DNA from: DASQUK01 sp963813485
Lineage (GTDB): Bacteria; Actinomycetota; Acidimicrobiia; Acidimicrobiales; VFJN01
Direction: 5' to 3'
DNA length: 64,000 nt
Assembly (NCBI GenBank): GCA_963813485.1
Contig: CAWEZE010000017.1
Span: 66,277-130,276 of the forward strand
Shown: positions 19,367-28,120 of the stretch, piece after piece
How the letters are laid out: every line of letters starts with the position of its first letter
How positions within the stretch are numbered: position 1 is the stretch's first letter
Translations under genes and position numbers: made by a program
Notes under the pieces: generated by a model
Database searches by the model: none
What the model was told of the DNA's origin: nothing
What the model saw: the letters and a program-made list of their open reading frames with translations, nothing else

Positions 19367-19657
19367 TCATGGATGGGCGAACGATGGTGCGTCGTCGACC
19401 GCGAACGCTAGATCGTCGACGTAGCAGTACCACCAGTCTTCGCCAGGTTCGTAGGACTGGATGATCGGGTGGTGTTGCGATCTGAAGTGGGCGGTGGCAT
19501 GCCGGTTGGGCGAGTTGTCGCAGCAACCGACATGGCCGCACGACATGCACATGCGCAGGTGCACCCACTGGCCGCCGATGCGTAGGCAGTCCTCGCAGCC
19601 GGCGCTGCTCGGCGCCACGTCGCCGACCTGGTCGAGGTGACCGCAGGATTGGCTCAT
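19367..19657 (-). CDS. UBP-type zinc-finger protein
   Basis: This 96-residue protein is made almost entirely of a ZnF-UBP fold, with Cys/His pairs in CGHL, GCEDCL, MCMSCGHVGCCDN and NRHATAHF. The segment QWVHLRMCMSCGHVGCCDNS is diagnostic. In bacteria such small domains are usually of unknown role, perhaps binding a C-terminal Gly-Gly or acting in oxidative stress. It lies between the YceI and DUF5996 genes, with 16 bp to the latter and 33 bp to the former. Confidence 0.86.
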   Translation of the reverse strand: MSQSCGHLDQVGDVAPSSAGCEDCLRIGGQWVHLRMCMSCGHVGCCDNSPNRHATAHFRSQHHPIIQSYEPGEDWWYCYVDDLAFAVDDAPSFAHP

Positions 19658-19690
19658 CGCACGCTCCTGTCGGCGGGGCGGCCGCCGCCG

Positions 19691-20251
19691 TCACGCGTTC
19701 AGCACCGCTTCGATCTCGAGAAGGATGTCCACCTTGTCACCCACGACCACGCCACCGGCTTCGAGGACGGCGTTGAAGTCGACCCCGAAGTCGCTGCGGT
19801 TGATCTGACCGATCGCAGTGAATCCGGTGCGCGTGCCGCCGTACGGGTCCGGACCGAAGCCCCCGAGCTCGAGGCGAAGCGAGATCGGCTTCGTGATCGT
19901 CTTGAGGGTGAGCTCTCCGTCGACCACGTAGTCCTCGCCGTCCCGGCGCACACCGGTCGAGCGGAAGCTCATCGTCTTGTGCTTGTCGACCTCGAAGAAG
20001 TCGGCAGACCGGATGTGGTTGTCGCGGTCCGGATTGCCGGTGTCGATCGAGCTCAGGTCGATGGTGGCGGTGACGCTGGAGTCGAGCGGGGACTCGCCGG
20101 TCACGATGTCGCCGCTGAACGTGGTGAACCTGCCGCGCACCTTGCTCACCATCATGTGGCGGACCGAGAAACCAATCTCGGAATGGACCGGGTCGATCGT
20201 CCAGGTACCGGCGATGTAGTCGGGAATGGTTGGGTCGCTGGTGACGCTCAT
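19691..20251 (-). CDS. YceI-family lipid-binding protein
   Basis: This 186-residue YceI-like lipocalin-type barrel may bind isoprenoid or fatty lipids. The conserved start GTWTIDPVHSEIGFSVRHMM and the later VDGELTLKTITKPISLRLEL are family hallmarks. No signal peptide is seen, so it is probably cytoplasmic. It heads the minus-strand set followed by the UBP zinc-finger and DUF5996 genes, possibly an operon. Confidence 0.88.
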   Translation of the reverse strand: MSVTSDPTIPDYIAGTWTIDPVHSEIGFSVRHMMVSKVRGRFTTFSGDIVTGESPLDSSVTATIDLSSIDTGNPDRDNHIRSADFFEVDKHKTMSFRSTGVRRDGEDYVVDGELTLKTITKPISLRLELGGFGPDPYGGTRTGFTAIGQINRSDFGVDFNAVLEAGGVVVGDKVDILLEIEAVLNA

Positions 20252-20602
20252 GGCTGCTCCAGAGGAATGATTTGGAAGTCGGCGTTGATCTCAGGTGCCT
20301 GGCTCAGTCGGTTTTCGGCATCCCGGCGTCACCAGTGCCCACAGATTCTCTCGGCGCTGGGACCGGCTCGCTAGCGTCAATTGGCGTAGGACATACGCCC
20401 CGGCGTCCATGCGCAGGTCACCGACCCCGCAGGCCGATGATCCCGTAGCTCACGGCCTGGCCCGTTCCGGCCGGGGCGTCGGACCGGCGACCCGATTGGT
20501 ATCTGGCTCGATACCGTCAAGCCACGCGAGGAGGCGAGCCGTGACCAGCGCTCTCACACCGCTGCTCTCAAGTCAGATTCCTCATCGAGGAGTACCACGA
20601 CT
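20252..20602. other. Divergent intergenic region
   Basis: It separates the minus-strand YceI gene from the plus-strand thiolase operon. GAGGAG lies about 15 bases before the thiolase ATG. I see no gene, and none of the operator-like motif found in the right part of the window. Confidence 0.4.
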
Positions 20603-21838
20603 ATGACCGATGCCTTTGTTCTCGGCGGCGTGCGGACCCCGGTCGGGCGCTACGGCGGATCCCTATCGCATATCCGGACGGACGACCTCCTCGGCCAGAC
20701 GATGGTCGCGGCATGCGAGCGAGTCGACGTTCCGCTGGACCGGATCGAGGACATAGCGGCGGGTTGTGTCAACGTGGCGCACGAGGGGATGGGCGACATC
20801 GCGCGCTGGGCTGCGCTGGCGGCCGGCTTCCCGGACTCGGTCCCCGCGGTGACCGTCAACCGGTTCTGCGCGTCGTCGCTGACGTGCGCGATCCAGATCG
20901 CGCACGCGATTCGCTCTGACGAGCTCGGCGTGGGCCTGGCGGGCGGGGTCGAGTCGATGTCACGATCGGGTTGGGCCCTGATGAAGGGCGACGCGCCGTT
21001 CATGCCGCGGGGACCGGTGCTGATGCTCGACACGATGTGGGCCGGCGCCGGGGGCCCCCCGAACGCGGCGCTGCTCGCCAGAAACGCCTACATCGACATG
21101 ATGCGGACCGCGCAGAACGTCGCCGACCGCTACTCCTTGTCCCGTGAGGAGATCGACGCGTTCGCGCTGCGCTCCCACCAGCACGCGGCGGCCGCGCGCG
21201 ATTCGGGACGGCTCGCGCTGGAGATCCATCCGATCGAGGTCGCGGCGAGCCGCAAGCAGCCCGGCCGCACGTTCGAGCATGACGAGGGCATCCGCGACGA
21301 CACGACGGCGGAGAAGCTCGCCGCGCTCCCGGCGCAGCCGAACACCACGCAGATGACGGCCGGCAACTCCTCGGCGCTGAACGACGGCGCGAGCGCGGTC
21401 GTGCTCGCGAGCGCGGTGGCGGCGCAGGAGCTCGGCGTGGCCCCGCTCGCGCGCGTGGTCGCGTCGGCGACGCACGCGCTCGACCCACAGATCATGGGGA
21501 TCGCGCCGGCATTCGCGATCCCGAAGGCGCTCGACCGAGCCGGCCTGACCCCGGATCAAATCGATGTCTGGGAGATCCACGAGGCGTACGCCTCGGTCGC
21601 GGTCGCGATCCTGCGCGAGCTGCCCAAGCAACTCGACGGGTTCGAGGTCCCCGACGAGCGCCTGAACCCGAACGGGGGCGCGGTCGCGATCGGCCACCCG
21701 TTTGGGTCATCGGGTACCCGCTACGTGCTCACCCTCGCGACCGAGCTGCGCGAGCGCGGAGCACGCTACGGGGTGGTCGGCGTGTGCGTCGGCTCGGGCC
21801 AGGGCGTCGCGTTGATCCTCGAGAACCCATCGGCATGA
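20603..21838 (+). CDS. Thiolase (acetyl-CoA acetyltransferase family)
   Basis: This is a 411-residue thiolase for thiolytic cleavage or condensation of 3-ketoacyl-CoA. The acylated Cys is in TVNRFCASSLTCA (about residue 90), the second catalytic Cys in VGVCVGSGQG, and the His in AIGHPFGSSG. The loop usually written NEAFA reads HEAYAS, as in trifunctional-type thiolases. It is the first gene of a three-gene plus-strand operon with a CoA ligase (65 bp on) and an aldehyde dehydrogenase, fitting fatty or aromatic side-chain degradation. Confidence 0.9.
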   Translation: MTDAFVLGGVRTPVGRYGGSLSHIRTDDLLGQTMVAACERVDVPLDRIEDIAAGCVNVAHEGMGDIARWAALAAGFPDSVPAVTVNRFCASSLTCAIQIAHAIRSDELGVGLAGGVESMSRSGWALMKGDAPFMPRGPVLMLDTMWAGAGGPPNAALLARNAYIDMMRTAQNVADRYSLSREEIDAFALRSHQHAAAARDSGRLALEIHPIEVAASRKQPGRTFEHDEGIRDDTTAEKLAALPAQPNTTQMTAGNSSALNDGASAVVLASAVAAQELGVAPLARVVASATHALDPQIMGIAPAFAIPKALDRAGLTPDQIDVWEIHEAYASVAVAILRELPKQLDGFEVPDERLNPNGGAVAIGHPFGSSGTRYVLTLATELRERGARYGVVGVCVGSGQGVALILENPSA

Positions 21839-21903
21839 CAGAAGCCGGGCGCTCTCGGCCCGTGGCCTCGAGCGCATCGGTGGAACGAGTGAGGAGGTAG
21901 GGC

Positions 21904-23686
21904 ATGGCTTCAGAGCCTGTCGAGGCGGGGCGAAGGACAGTCGCCCGCGCGGCGGCGACCGCGGCGGAGCGCTTTGGCGATCGTGTCGCGCTGCGGCATC
22001 GCGAGGGTGGCGAGTGGCGGGAGCGCACCTTTGCGGAGGTCGGCGAGCTCGTGGACGAGCTCGCGCTCGGGCTCGTCGCGCTCGGACTCGAGCCGGGGGA
22101 CCGGGCGTGCATCCTGGCGAACACGCGTCCGGAGTGGACCTTCACGAGCGCGGCGATCTCCCGCGCCGGAGGAGTCGTGGTCCCCATCTATTCCACCGAC
22201 TCGCCCGAGGAGTGCGAGTGGGTGGCTGGTAACTCGGAGGCTCGGATGATCGTCTGTGAGGACGCCTCCCAGGCGGACAAGATCGCTCGGGTCCGGGACC
22301 GCCTGGAGCGCCTGGAGCACGTGATCGTCATGGATCCTGACGGCACCGAGGGCGCGACCTCCCTGGAGGGGTTGCGCGAGCTGGGCCGCGGCGGCGCGGA
22401 CCGTTCCGAGCTCGAGCGCCGCTGCCACGAGGTGTCCTCGGACGACCCGTACACGGTCATCTACACGTCGGGCACGACCGGGCCTCCCAAGGGCGTGGTG
22501 CTCACGCACGGCAACTGCGCCTCGGTTGGCGTGATCGATCAGGAGATCGGGTTCGTCACCGAGGAGGACGTGAGCTACCTCTACCTGCCGCTGGCGCACG
22601 CCTTCGCCCTGACGGTGCAGCTGGCGACATTCGACGTAGGCGGCTCGATCGTCTACTTCGGCGGGCGACACGAAGCGGATCGTCGCAGAGCTGCAGGAGA
22701 CGAAGCCCACTTTCCTGCCGTCGGTGCCACGAATCTTCGAGAAGATCTACGCGTTGGCGACCGCCGCCGCGGAGGACCAGAGGCGGCTGCGCCAGGCCGT
22801 CGAGCTCGGCGTGCGGGTCCGCGGGATGCAGCAGCGCGGCGAGGAGGTTCCGGACGCTCTGCGAGTCGCGTTCGAGGAGGCGGACGAGGCGCTCTACCGG
22901 AACGTCCGCGGGCTGTTCGGCGGCAACGTCAAGCAGGCCGTGTCGGGCGCCGCCCCGATCTCGGCCGAGATCCTGGAGTTCTTCTACGCCTGCGGTGTTC
23001 CGGTGCTCGAGGGCTGGGGGATGACGGAGACGACGGGCGTCGGTTGCGTGAACACCCTTGACCAGCTCCGCTTCGGCACCGTCGGCAAGCCCCTTCCGGG
23101 CGTCGAGGTCAAGCTCGCCGACGACGGCGAGATTCTGACCAGGGGGTCGAACGTCTTCCGCGAGTACTGGCGCAACCCGGAGGCGACACGCGAGACGTTC
23201 ACCGCGGACGGATGGCTGCGGACCGGAGACCTGGGCTCGATCGACGAGGACGGATTCGTCTCGATCACCGGTCGGAAGAAAGACATCATCATCACCGCCG
23301 GCGGCAAGAACCTCACCCCGGCGAACCTCGAGAACGACCTCCGGCAGTCGCGCTGGATCTCGCACGCCGTCATGTACGGGGACCGTCGCCCCTATCCGGT
23401 CGCGCTGATCAGCCTCGACGCCGAGGAGATCCTGCCCTGGGCCCGGGAGCGCGCGCTGCCGGAAGACATGCCGTCGCTCATCGGCCGCGGCGAGGTCCGG
23501 GAACTGATCCAAGGCGAGCTCGACGGGGCCAACGCGAAGTACGCGCAGGTAGAGCAGATCAAGAAGTTCGAGCTCCTCGACCACGACCTCTCGCAGGAAA
23601 CCGGCGAGCTGACGCCAACGGGAAAGATGAAGCGCAACGTCGTCAACGAGCGCTATGCGCACCTGCTCGAGCAGATGTACGGCTGA
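21904..23686 (+). pseudogene. Long-chain acyl-CoA synthetase (AMP-binding), one frameshift
   Basis: It activates a carboxylic acid to acyl-CoA through an acyl-AMP. The P-loop motif is YTVIYTSGTTGPPKGVVLT, the A5-like motif EGWGMTETTG, and the C-terminal hinge TGRKKDIIITAGGKNLTPA. An extra G in GGCGGG near 22667 breaks the frame between VYFGG and DTKRIVAELQETKPTFLPS. Corrected length is about 593, the family norm. Start ATG 21904 has GAGGAGGTAG upstream. It is the second gene of the thiolase operon. As only one base separates it from an intact gene, it is probably functional. Confidence 0.85.
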
Positions 23687-23767
23687 GGACCGACGGCCGC
23701 GCCAACGCGAGCTCGGTCGACGGCAAGCCCGCCGCTCCGCGGACGCTCGCCCCGAAGGAGAACGAGC

Positions 23768-25186
23768 GTGAGCGTACGAACGATCGATCCGGCGACAGGC
23801 GAGCACATTGCGACGCACGAGGAGACGAGCGCGGCCGAGCTCGCGGGGATGCTCGATCGCGCCCGCGAGAGTGCCGTTCGGTGGGCGGCGGTTGCACCGG
23901 AGCGGCGCGCCGAGTCGCTGCGCGATCTGGCGGTCGCGCTGCGGTCGGACGCGGGCGAGCTCGCGGCCCTGGCGACACGTGAGATGGGAAAGCCCCTGGC
24001 CGAGAGCCAGGCCGAGGCGGAGAAGTGCGCGGTGGCCTGTGACTGGTTTGCCGATCACACGCCTGGCCTATTGCGCCCCGAGAAGGTGAGCACCGGCGCG
24101 ATGCGCAGCCGGTTGGCGCACCAGCCTCTCGGCGTCATCCTCGCGATCATGCCGTGGAACTTCCCGTACTGGCAGGTGATTCGCGCCCTCGTACCCGCGC
24201 TCGCAGCCGGCAACGTGGTGGTTCTCAAGCACGCGCCGTCGACGACCGGGTGCGCCCTGGAGTTGGCTCGTACGGCGCTGCGCGCGGGACTTCCCGAGGG
24301 CCTCTTCTCGGCGGTCGTGGTGAGCGCTGAGCGCACCGACGAGGTCGCGTCAGGACTGATCGCCGACCGTCGCGTCGCGGGCGTCACGTTCACGGGATCG
24401 ACGCGCGCGGGGCGGGCCGTCGCGGCTCGCGCGGGCCAGGCCCTGAAGAAGTGCGTCCTGGAGCTCGGGGGGAGCGACCCGTTCGTAGTACTCGCCGACG
24501 CGGACCTGGAGAACGCGGCGGCCTGGGCAGCTCGTAGCCGCTTTCAGAACACCGGCCAGTCGTGCATCGCGGCGAAGCGGATCATCGTCGAGGAGCCGAT
24601 CGCAGACGAGTTCAACGAGCATCTTCTGCGGCACGTCCGTGAGCTCCGGGTCGGGGATCCCTCTGAGCCCGGCGTGACGATCGGACCGCTCGCGCGCGCC
24701 GACCTGCGCGACGCGGTGGAGCGCCAGGTGCGCGAGTCGGCGCGCCAGGGTGCCCGCGTGGTGATCGGCGGGCAGGCGCCCGACCGTCGCGGCTTCTTCT
24801 ATCTGCCGACCGTGCTCGATCAGGTCGAGCCCGAGATGGCCGTGCTCCAGGAGGAGGTCTTCGGCCCGGCCGTGCCGATCATGCGGGCGCGGGACGCTGA
24901 GCACGCACTGGCGCTCGCGAACCAGACCGCCTATGGCTTGGGCAGCGCGGTCTGGACGTCAGATCTCGAGCGCGGCGAGGAGTTTGCGACCCGATTGCAG
25001 GCCGGTCACACGGCGGTCAACGGGATGACGATCTCAGATCCGCGCTTGCCGTTCGGCGGTGTCAAGGACTCGGGCTACGGCCGAGAGCTGTTCCGCCACG
25101 GCGCGCTCGAGTTCGTGAACGTACACGCCATCGTGATCAACGCATCGCACGGCCCCGATGACGACCGAACCACTGCCAGCGAATGA
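23768..25186 (+). CDS. Aldehyde dehydrogenase (succinate-semialdehyde dehydrogenase type)
   Basis: This is a 472-residue NAD(P)-dependent aldehyde dehydrogenase. The cofactor-binding segment is IMPWNFPYWQ and the catalytic Cys lies in NTGQSCIAAKR. The general-base Glu is in CVLELGGSDPFVVL. The closest type by sequence feel is the GabD/succinate-semialdehyde group, but the substrate is not certain; the operon suggests an aldehyde formed during chain degradation. The start GTG 23768 follows GAAGGAGAACGAGC. It is the third gene after the thiolase and CoA ligase. Confidence 0.88.
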   Translation: MSVRTIDPATGEHIATHEETSAAELAGMLDRARESAVRWAAVAPERRAESLRDLAVALRSDAGELAALATREMGKPLAESQAEAEKCAVACDWFADHTPGLLRPEKVSTGAMRSRLAHQPLGVILAIMPWNFPYWQVIRALVPALAAGNVVVLKHAPSTTGCALELARTALRAGLPEGLFSAVVVSAERTDEVASGLIADRRVAGVTFTGSTRAGRAVAARAGQALKKCVLELGGSDPFVVLADADLENAAAWAARSRFQNTGQSCIAAKRIIVEEPIADEFNEHLLRHVRELRVGDPSEPGVTIGPLARADLRDAVERQVRESARQGARVVIGGQAPDRRGFFYLPTVLDQVEPEMAVLQEEVFGPAVPIMRARDAEHALALANQTAYGLGSAVWTSDLERGEEFATRLQAGHTAVNGMTISDPRLPFGGVKDSGYGRELFRHGALEFVNVHAIVINASHGPDDDRTTASE

Positions 25187-25515
25187 AGGGCGGGAGATGT
25201 GATGTCGAGCGGAGAATCGGAGGGCGGCGGTTGGGCTCTTGGCGGTCCTCGTGCTGGGCGTCATCGTTGTTGTCGGCATTGAATCGCCGCGTGTTCGGCT
25301 CTGGCAACGCCGCCAGGAACCTCGACTCGCTCAGGATCGCCGGGCCATGCTCCCCGTGGCGGGGGTGTTCCCACGATGTCCTGGAGCTGTGCCCATTTCG
25401 TGGACGAAGCCGGATTCGTCGCAGCGGTTCTTCGCCGCAGGCTGACGGCACGCTCGTGGAGGCTTGCCGGGCTGTGACAGGGTAGGGATCCTGCGGCCGA
25501 GCGAGAGGATCAGGT
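25187..25515 (+). other. Intergenic, possible small membrane peptide
   Basis: One frame carries a single hydrophobic stretch VGLLAVLVLGVIVVVGI (about 25227-25280) followed by basic residues, but it has no good start codon or ribosome site. I do not call it a gene. The end of the stretch holds the ribosome site GAGAGGAT for the encapsulated ferritin gene. Confidence 0.35.
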
Positions 25516-25920
25516 GTGTCGACATCGAGCGCGAAGTTTCACGAATCCGCCGACGACCTGCGACCGGAGACACGTGACCGGCACCGGGGGATCGTGTCGC
25601 TCATGGAGGAGCTCGAGGCGGTCGACTGGTACGACCAACGGATCGATGCCGCCGGTGACGACGATCTGCGGGGGGTGCTGCGCCACAACCGCGACGAGGA
25701 GAAGGAGCATGCCTCGATGGTCCTCGAGTGGCTGAGGCGCCACGACGAGACGTGGGACGGGTTCCTGCGCCGTTACCTGTTCACCGAGCGGCCGATCGCG
25801 GAGCTGGCCGCGGAGGCCGAGGTCGAGGCCGCTACGCGCACGGCCCCGTCGACCGACCTCGTGAACACGGGCGACGGGTCGCTCGGCCTGCGGGGCCTGG
25901 CCGACAAGGAGATGCTGTGA
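25516..25920 (+). CDS. Encapsulated ferritin-like protein with encapsulin-targeting tail
   Basis: This is a 134-residue EncFtn-type ferroxidase that oxidises Fe(II) inside an encapsulin shell. The half-ferritin core holds the metal ligands in MEELEAVDWYDQR and NRDEEKEHASMVLEWL (Glu, Tyr and the E-x-x-H pair). The extreme C-terminus GDGSLGLRGLADKEML is a recognisable cargo-loading peptide of the DGSLGIGSL type. The start is GTG 25516. Its stop codon overlaps the ATG of the encapsulin gene by one base (TGATG), giving tight co-expression of cargo and shell. Confidence 0.92.
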   Translation: MSTSSAKFHESADDLRPETRDRHRGIVSLMEELEAVDWYDQRIDAAGDDDLRGVLRHNRDEEKEHASMVLEWLRRHDETWDGFLRRYLFTERPIAELAAEAEVEAATRTAPSTDLVNTGDGSLGLRGLADKEML

Positions 25921-26729
25921 TGGACCATCTCCGTCGAGAGCTGGCCCCGATCAGCGACAAGGCCTGGGGCCTCATCGAGGCGGAGGCGTCGCGGACGCTG
26001 CGCCATTTCCTGACTGCCCGCGCCCTGGTCGACTTCAGCGGCCCCCACGGCTGGGAGCATGCGGCCGCCAACCTCGGGCGTGTCCGCACGATCGAGCCCG
26101 GGACCGCCGGCGAGCCCACCGCCCACGTTCGGGCGGCCCAGCCGCTTGTCGAGCTGCGGGCCCCCATCGAGATCCCACGGGACGTGATCGAGGCCGCCGA
26201 CCGCGGTGCCCCCGATCCCGACCTGGCCGCCGTCGTCGAGGCGGCCCGTCGCTTGGCCGATGCCGAGGACCGGGCTGTGTTCCACGGCTGGGAGGCCGCC
26301 GGCGTCGCTGGCATCACCCCCAGCTCGCCGCACGACCCGCTGACCATCGGCGACAACTATGACGACTATCCGGGGATCGTTGCCCGGGCCGTCGCCCGCC
26401 TCCGGGCCGCGGGTGTGGGCGGTCCCTACGGCATCGCGCTCGGCCCCCGCTGTTACACCGGGGTCATCGAGACGACCGAGCACGGCGGCTTTCCGGTGCT
26501 CGAGCACATCCAATTGATCCTGGGCGGGCCCATCGCCTGGGCGCCGGCGGTCGACGGCGCGGTCGTCCTCAGCATGCGCGGCGGCGATTACGAGCTTGTC
26601 TGCGGGCAGGACACGTCGATCGGCTACCGCGCCCACGACGACGCCGTGGTCGAGCTCTACCTCGAGGAGAGCCTGACTTTCCTGGTCGCAGATGCCCGCG
26701 CCGCGGTCCACCTCGCCTACCCGGCGTGA
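25920..26729 (+). CDS. Encapsulin shell protein (family 1)
   Basis: This 269-residue HK97-fold protein self-assembles into a nanocompartment. It starts MDHLRRELAPISDKAWGLIE, typical of encapsulin N-termini. Further conserved segments are HGWEAAGVAGI, GPYGIALGPRCYTGV, GGFPVLEHIQLILGG and GGDYELVCGQDTSIGY. The length is normal for T=1 family-1 shells. The start ATG 25920 overlaps the ferritin stop. With the cargo it forms an iron-storage and iron-detoxification compartment in the cytoplasm. The downstream neighbour is convergent. Confidence 0.93.
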   Translation: MDHLRRELAPISDKAWGLIEAEASRTLRHFLTARALVDFSGPHGWEHAAANLGRVRTIEPGTAGEPTAHVRAAQPLVELRAPIEIPRDVIEAADRGAPDPDLAAVVEAARRLADAEDRAVFHGWEAAGVAGITPSSPHDPLTIGDNYDDYPGIVARAVARLRAAGVGGPYGIALGPRCYTGVIETTEHGGFPVLEHIQLILGGPIAWAPAVDGAVVLSMRGGDYELVCGQDTSIGYRAHDDAVVELYLEESLTFLVADARAAVHLAYPA

Positions 26730-26826
26730 ACGGCTGCGGGGACCTCAACGTGAACGCCTCCGCCAACGGGGCGAACCGACCCCCCGACCGCTGACGGCCT
26801 GAACGGAAGGGATTGGTGCGGCGGAG

Positions 26827-26982
26827 TCATGTCGCACGGAGGGTGGGCAGCAGTTCCGTTGCCGCCCAGTTGATGAACTGCTCCTGGGTGTCCCCGCCGG
26901 CCTCCTCGGCGAGGGCGACGTCTCGAACCAGCTGCTTGGGCCCCGCCTGCTCGCACATCATCGTGTAGCCGATCAGGGTCAT
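26827..26982 (-). pseudogene. LLM-class F420 oxidoreductase, internally deleted to 51 residues
   Basis: The first 29 residues (MTLIGYTMMCEQAGPKQLVR then DVALAEEAG) are a normal N-terminus of an F420-dependent LLM-class oxidoreductase. They run straight into GDTQEQFINWAATELLPTLR, which looks like the C-terminus of the same family. About 270 residues of the barrel appear to have been removed in frame, so no enzyme can form. The ATG at 26982 overlaps the stop of the upstream dehydrogenase gene (ATGA), so the fragment is still translationally coupled. Confidence 0.7.
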
Positions 26983-27866
26983 GGCGCTTCTCCTTGCTGC
27001 TCGAGCGCCCGCGTCACGACGGTGAGGTCCTGGTCGCCGAGCCCCTGATCGATGACCTGCTGCCATTCGTCGGCCAGGCAGGCGAGGCCGGCGAACCGGT
27101 CGTCCGCCGCGGCCTGCAGAGCCAAGTGCACGTCCTTGAGCGCGAGCGACAGCGCGAACTGGGCCGAGAACTCGCCCTGCGCGATCCGTTGCAGCTTGGC
27201 TGCCTGCCACGGAGACACGAGGGGGCTGCCACCGAGGGCGTCCACCACCGTGTCGGTCTCGAGCCCCAATCGACGGGCGAGGGCGACCGAAGCGGCAACC
27301 GCTTGATTCGCGAACGCGAGCCAGGTGTTGTTGACGACCTTGAGCCGCGACCCCGCCCCGACCGGGCCGACCCAGACCGTGCGCTGGCCGAGGGCGTCGA
27401 AGAGCGGAGCGAGCCGCGAGCGGGCCTTGTCGGGCCCCGACGCAAAGATCGTCAGCTGGCCCTGCGCCGCGGGGTCCTTGCTTCCCGACACCGGTGCGTC
27501 GACGAACATCACGTCAGGGCGCTCGCCATCCACCAGGGCCGCGACACGCTCGATTCCCGCCACACCGATCGTGCTCATCTGCACCCAGATCGAACCCGGA
27601 ACCAGGGCGGCGAGCATGCCCTGGTCGCGGGCGATCGACATGACGGCATCGGTATCGGTCACCATCGTCACGACGATCCCGGCCCGCCGCGCCGCGTCAG
27701 CGGCGCTCTCGGCGACCTCCGCCCCGAGCCCGGCGAGGTCTCGTGTCGCCCCCCGCTCGCGGTTCCAGACCATCGTCGGAATGCCAGCGCGCAGAGCACT
27801 GGTCGCCATCCCGTGGCCCATCGCGCCGATACCGAGCACCGCAACCTGCTCCTGCGTCGGTGCCAT
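26979..27866 (-). CDS. NAD(P)-dependent beta-hydroxyacid dehydrogenase (6-phosphogluconate/3-hydroxyisobutyrate dehydrogenase-like)
   Basis: This 295-residue member of the beta-hydroxyacid dehydrogenase family oxidises a 3-hydroxyacid with NAD(P). The Rossmann motif is AVLGIGAMGHGMATSALRAG, the substrate-binding segment VDAPVSGSKDPAAQGQLTI, and the catalytic Lys lies in GSRLKVVNNTWLAFANQAV. All domains and the expected length are present. The ATG at 27866 has GGGAGGGGAGG upstream. It is coupled to the deleted LLM gene at 26982, so the pair once formed a two-gene redox operon. Confidence 0.86.
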   Translation of the reverse strand: MAPTQEQVAVLGIGAMGHGMATSALRAGIPTMVWNRERGATRDLAGLGAEVAESAADAARRAGIVVTMVTDTDAVMSIARDQGMLAALVPGSIWVQMSTIGVAGIERVAALVDGERPDVMFVDAPVSGSKDPAAQGQLTIFASGPDKARSRLAPLFDALGQRTVWVGPVGAGSRLKVVNNTWLAFANQAVAASVALARRLGLETDTVVDALGGSPLVSPWQAAKLQRIAQGEFSAQFALSLALKDVHLALQAAADDRFAGLACLADEWQQVIDQGLGDQDLTVVTRALEQQGEAP

Positions 27867-28120
27867 CGGCCTCCCCTCCCTTGCCGGGTGTCTGCCCGGA
27901 CGCTGGGGTTCGCTACCCAGGATCGCGCCGCTCGGCCCGCCCGGCTACCGGAGGCCTGGCGCGAAGCGCAGGCCGGCGGGGCGTGAAACGCGGCATCATC
28001 TGGTGTCATGTCGTCACCGCAGCCGTACATCAGCACGGACGAGCACTTGCCCCTTCCCGTCGGCATGCGTCGGCCCATCTGTTGCAGTGCCGTCTCGACA
28101 CCAGCGCCGTGGGGTCCGTG
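27867..28120. other. Divergent intergenic region, no gene seen
   Basis: This short region lies between the divergent dehydrogenase and hydrolase genes. I see no family motif or repeat in it. Confidence 0.4.
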
